From positions 84,242 to 148,241 of the forward strand of contig CAKSSN010000004.1 in NCBI GenBank assembly GCA_934489015.1: a stretch of 64,000 nt of DNA, given 5' to 3'. The DNA comes from an uncultured Clostridia bacterium. GTDB taxonomy: Bacteria; Bacillota; Clostridia; UBA1381. The notes below the pieces were generated by a model, which was not told the origin of the DNA, did not search any database, and saw only the letters and a list, made by a program, of their open reading frames with translations. The position numbers and the translations under genes were made by a program. Shown here piece by piece: positions 62,601 through 64,000 of this stretch; position 1 is the first letter of the stretch; each line of letters opens with the position of its first letter.

Positions 62601-63934
62601 TCGTATCAAGCTGGAGTGCAGAGGGAATTACATTAACCGAGGCAGATAAAACCGCATCTGCGTTTACCTTTAAAATGCCGGCGGAAGATGTAACCATAAC
62701 GGCGGAATCCTTCCGATACTATGTAAGCAAGCTTTATTTAAGCTCTATTACCCCTATTGCCGATAATCCTCTGCCGCAAACGCTTAAAATTATTTATGCA
62801 GAGGATATTAATGGTAATGTAATTGAAAATGTTCCTTTAAAAATCGAACTGATGGCATGGTATGAGAAAGACGTAAAAACTCCGATTACGGATAAAGACT
62901 ATAGACCTGAGTTGGGAAAAACATACAAAGCCGTCATTTATATAAAGCCGAAAGATGAAAAAATAAGAGAAGTATGTGACGATTTCAAGGTATTTGTTGA
63001 TGATAAAGAGTATAGCCCGTATCCTTTTCTTCTGGTGAGCCATACATATCTTTTCGACTGGGATTTTACCGCCGTATATGATGAGCTTAAAAGCGTTAAC
63101 TTAGGTGACAGCATTACCGCATATACCGGAAACTATATTGATTTCCCCGAAAAAATCGGCGTTAAGACAAAATACGGTTCAATCACAACGGCAGACGTTA
63201 CATGGACTGGTACGGAAAACGTTGATACATCAAAAGTCGGTAATTATCCCGTAACCGCAAAACTCACTTTGCCCGATAATGTTACTGCAACAGATGAGCA
63301 AAAGAACATTAATGTTACAGTCAAGGTTCGCAGTCTTATAAACAGCGTTGCTTTGGAAACAGTCAGCGGAAATGCTCCGGCAAAATCCGGAGAAAGCTTG
63401 CCTGCATCTCTTAATGTAAAGAGCGACAGTGCAAGCCTTGTTACAAATAGCTTTAGCGTATCGCCAAACAATGGAACTGCTGTTAGCGGTACTGAATACA
63501 CAATCAAGGCAAGGGTTGCACCAGCCGAAAATTGTGAGTTCGCCGCAAACACAATATTCACAATAAACGGCATATCTATGAATGCAAGCCCTGCGGAAAA
63601 CGGCGAATACGAGCTGACCTATACCTTTACGGCAGAAGAGGTACAGTCTTATGATGTTACCGTAAACGGCGGAACAAGCCAAAAATATAAAGAGGGCGAT
63701 ACGGTAAATATAAGCACTTCGGCGAGTGATTTTTATAAATGGACAGCTGAAGTTGTTTACGAAACAACGGAAACCACTATTGGCGAAAACGACAAAACCG
63801 AAACAAAAACCGTTACTCACAGAAACCCCATAAGCATATTTGCAGACGGCGGTGAATATAAAGCACAAACAAGCTTTGTAATGCCGAAGCTTGCAGATGG
63901 CAGTCGGTTGGAGCTTACGGCAAATGAACCATAG
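59687..63934 (+). CDS. Large beta-helix/Ig-like surface protein, 3' end probably lost
   Basis: 1415 residues. Signal peptide MKKLLSVLLTLVMLVPAFGSF. Residues about 105-350 form a right-handed beta-helix with short Gly-rich turns (STYGGGIYAPSNN, GYYGGGVYLDSSSK, TADGGGIYLWSA). Then a Flg_new-like module (YTVTVHGGTVDGK), a series of Ig-like/DUF1533-type beta modules (for example SVNITYESIDGEKTASA, VTWTGTENVDTSKVGNYPV), and near the end VTVNGGTSQKYKEGD. The chain stops abruptly at ELTANEP, where sequence of insertion-sequence type begins. No SLH or sorting signal is present at the C-terminus, so the protein is likely truncated and unanchored unless it pairs with the SLH-only protein. Confidence 0.85.
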   Translation: MKKLLSVLLTLVMLVPAFGSFPVIASAGSAVAQVIDSNGNATDYPTFEAAWKKAVNGNATFKLLSDWTVSGGDFGANERNEMQKLLFFNGGALSVPPSYSVTIDLNGYKISRDKGENNMTDDGSVIRLFDGASITINDTSENQKGAIERGSSTYGGGIYAPSNNTVTMNGGRIHLCNGYYGGGVYLDSSSKFIMNGGRIEHNTGYYGGGVYVEDDAVLETHGGAISGNRATADGGGIYLWSAQASLDNCSVSDNRAKNGGAIYSSYNSFKSYSSLKVSNSKILNNTADNYYGGIYHCAGGFSLLGNTRITGNRNEGNYGGGVYSQRAPIYLAGNVQVYGNYSQGSLLQPCDVNFGKSLNEAFILKGYMEQDAMIGVYTTPGTTPVHWCRNYHPCVNCTGTDDNMKSLADCLFSNSGNYGFVYGEKTDSHYQDIKWHDTWVDDKKGTAAKYDIKVTQVRYKGVLLSPSEYSSDYNAGSRIITLNVPDYVTDTNRLTVYANIKNSDNQWGSGKEIRFSEGFDITNKQAIIINPVNKSPDYTVTVHGGTVDGKTSTTKKYLEPFSIAPTVPEGKVFSHWEIEGDNADDIPGFEKYAKSPAKLEMPQHDVTFKAVFKEKVSKIDIKLYEPKCKDLIASYTTANITYTTANGVEMTESVDVKWRKHITDRTQDKFDYNTIYDASLSLSDGSPADFGFADANELKIYLNGNELSKENYRYVYQREKIVEVGGEIQASDSVKQHWVYITYPYRTDKAKVLTVESPTIEIPSDISIEELNKLLPDSVNITYESIDGEKTASASVLWNTASLSETIQDNAEINGTVTIPETLEAAEDKKQTTITVKVTSDKQRLQKPTASVADGAIIALDEKIMLSAEDGATIWYKIDDGVFTQYNADTGIVPQGEAGKTVKRKITAYCEKEGYLRSEFLTLNIKVDNESVHTVKIVDKNGIIYGYASGAGEYKIGDSVTVKATENDPEKFVSSWSAEGITLTEADKTASAFTFKMPAEDVTITAESFRYYVSKLYLSSITPIADNPLPQTLKIIYAEDINGNVIENVPLKIELMAWYEKDVKTPITDKDYRPELGKTYKAVIYIKPKDEKIREVCDDFKVFVDDKEYSPYPFLLVSHTYLFDWDFTAVYDELKSVNLGDSITAYTGNYIDFPEKIGVKTKYGSITTADVTWTGTENVDTSKVGNYPVTAKLTLPDNVTATDEQKNINVTVKVRSLINSVALETVSGNAPAKSGESLPASLNVKSDSASLVTNSFSVSPNNGTAVSGTEYTIKARVAPAENCEFAANTIFTINGISMNASPAENGEYELTYTFTAEEVQSYDVTVNGGTSQKYKEGDTVNISTSASDFYKWTAEVVYETTETTIGENDKTETKTVTHRNPISIFADGGEYKAQTSFVMPKLADGSRLELTANEP

Positions 63935-64000
63935 TCAAGTAAGTAGACACAAAAAAGCACAATTTTTTTGGGGATCAGGCTATTTTGTCTGTTCCCAGTA
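63933..64000 (-). mobile_element. Probable end of an insertion sequence, cut by the window edge
   Basis: From the stop of the surface gene on, AGTCAAGTAAGTAGACACAA followed by an A run looks like an IS terminal repeat of the IS3-type group. The minus strand carries a short open end YWEQTK before a stop, compatible with a transposase C-terminus. Only 68 bp are visible, so the family is tentative. Confidence 0.4.

Noticed and set aside
105..63000. tRNA or rRNA genes
   Set aside because: No cloverleaf with a TTCRANYC-type T arm or rRNA-like stretch was recognised by eye; a tRNA scan would settle this.
63230..63868. Long minus-strand open frame (212 codons)
   Set aside because: It is antisense to the surface-protein gene, has Cys/Phe-rich composition and no ribosome site; a shadow.

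Overview
The window looks like a chromosomal segment of an anaerobic, low-to-mid GC member of the Bacillota, class Clostridia. Reasons: Gram-positive style Shine-Dalgarno sites and TTGACA/TATAAT promoters, several S-layer-homology (SLH) surface proteins, sporulation-lineage families (a YabE-like G5/3D protein, a PdaB-like deacetylase, an AbrB/SpoVT regulator), a flavodiiron protein for oxygen or NO detoxification, and a PflX-type radical SAM protein. I cannot name a genus. No tRNA, rRNA or CRISPR array was seen.

Layout. 1-4.6 kb: a sugar locus (FGGY kinase cut by the window edge, fucose-isomerase-like protein) divergent from a PocR/AraC regulator and a radical SAM protein. 4.8-11 kb, minus strand: cell-wall and surface genes (YabE-like, PdaB-like, SLH protein), then an organophosphate-type MFS transporter with its DeoR regulator. 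11.2-13.8 kb: secG-secD-secF. 13.9-18.4 kb: a Zn/Mn-type ABC importer behind a Crp/Fnr regulator, divergent from a flavodiiron protein. 18.4-20.2 kb: AbrB-type regulator and a split chromate transporter pair. 20.3-31.8 kb: a long minus-strand housekeeping run (TPR protein, rarA, lon, engB, mutS2, DUF1294, rnr, THUMP methyltransferase). 31.9-39.8 kb: asnA-asnS, a DUF896 protein, phosphoesterase, thyA, ABC exporter, ABC-F ATPase. 40-44.3 kb, plus strand: glycerol-1-phosphate-type dehydrogenase, endonuclease IV, GH36 alpha-galactosidase.

44.4-46.9 kb is a scar zone: an IS256-type transposase remnant, a serine recombinase that has lost its catalytic N-terminus and carries an in-frame TAG, and head-to-head with it the 3' half of a surface-protein gene. 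47-64 kb is the accessory island and the most interesting part. A 7TM histidine kinase and a receiver-SARP response regulator come first. Then comes a tightly packed nine-gene run: degenerate receiver, flavin reductase-like protein, adenine deaminase, nucleoside-phosphorylase-like protein, membrane-anchored unknown, RelA/SpoT synthetase, small alarmone hydrolase, STAS protein, and a SpoIIE-type phosphatase fused to an RsbW-like kinase. An SLH-only protein and a 1415-residue beta-helix surface protein follow. The surface protein appears to be truncated by an insertion sequence at the right edge.

How the island may work (inference). The promoters before the nine-gene run and before the SLH/surface pair carry the same operator: two TGTCC boxes exactly 11 bp apart, the second exactly 9 bp before a TATAAT. 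That geometry matches what is known for SARP-type activators, and the adjacent response regulator has a SARP-like DNA-binding domain. The kinase/regulator pair may therefore switch on together an alarmone/purine-nucleotide cassette, a partner-switching module without a neighbouring sigma factor, and a cell-surface layer.
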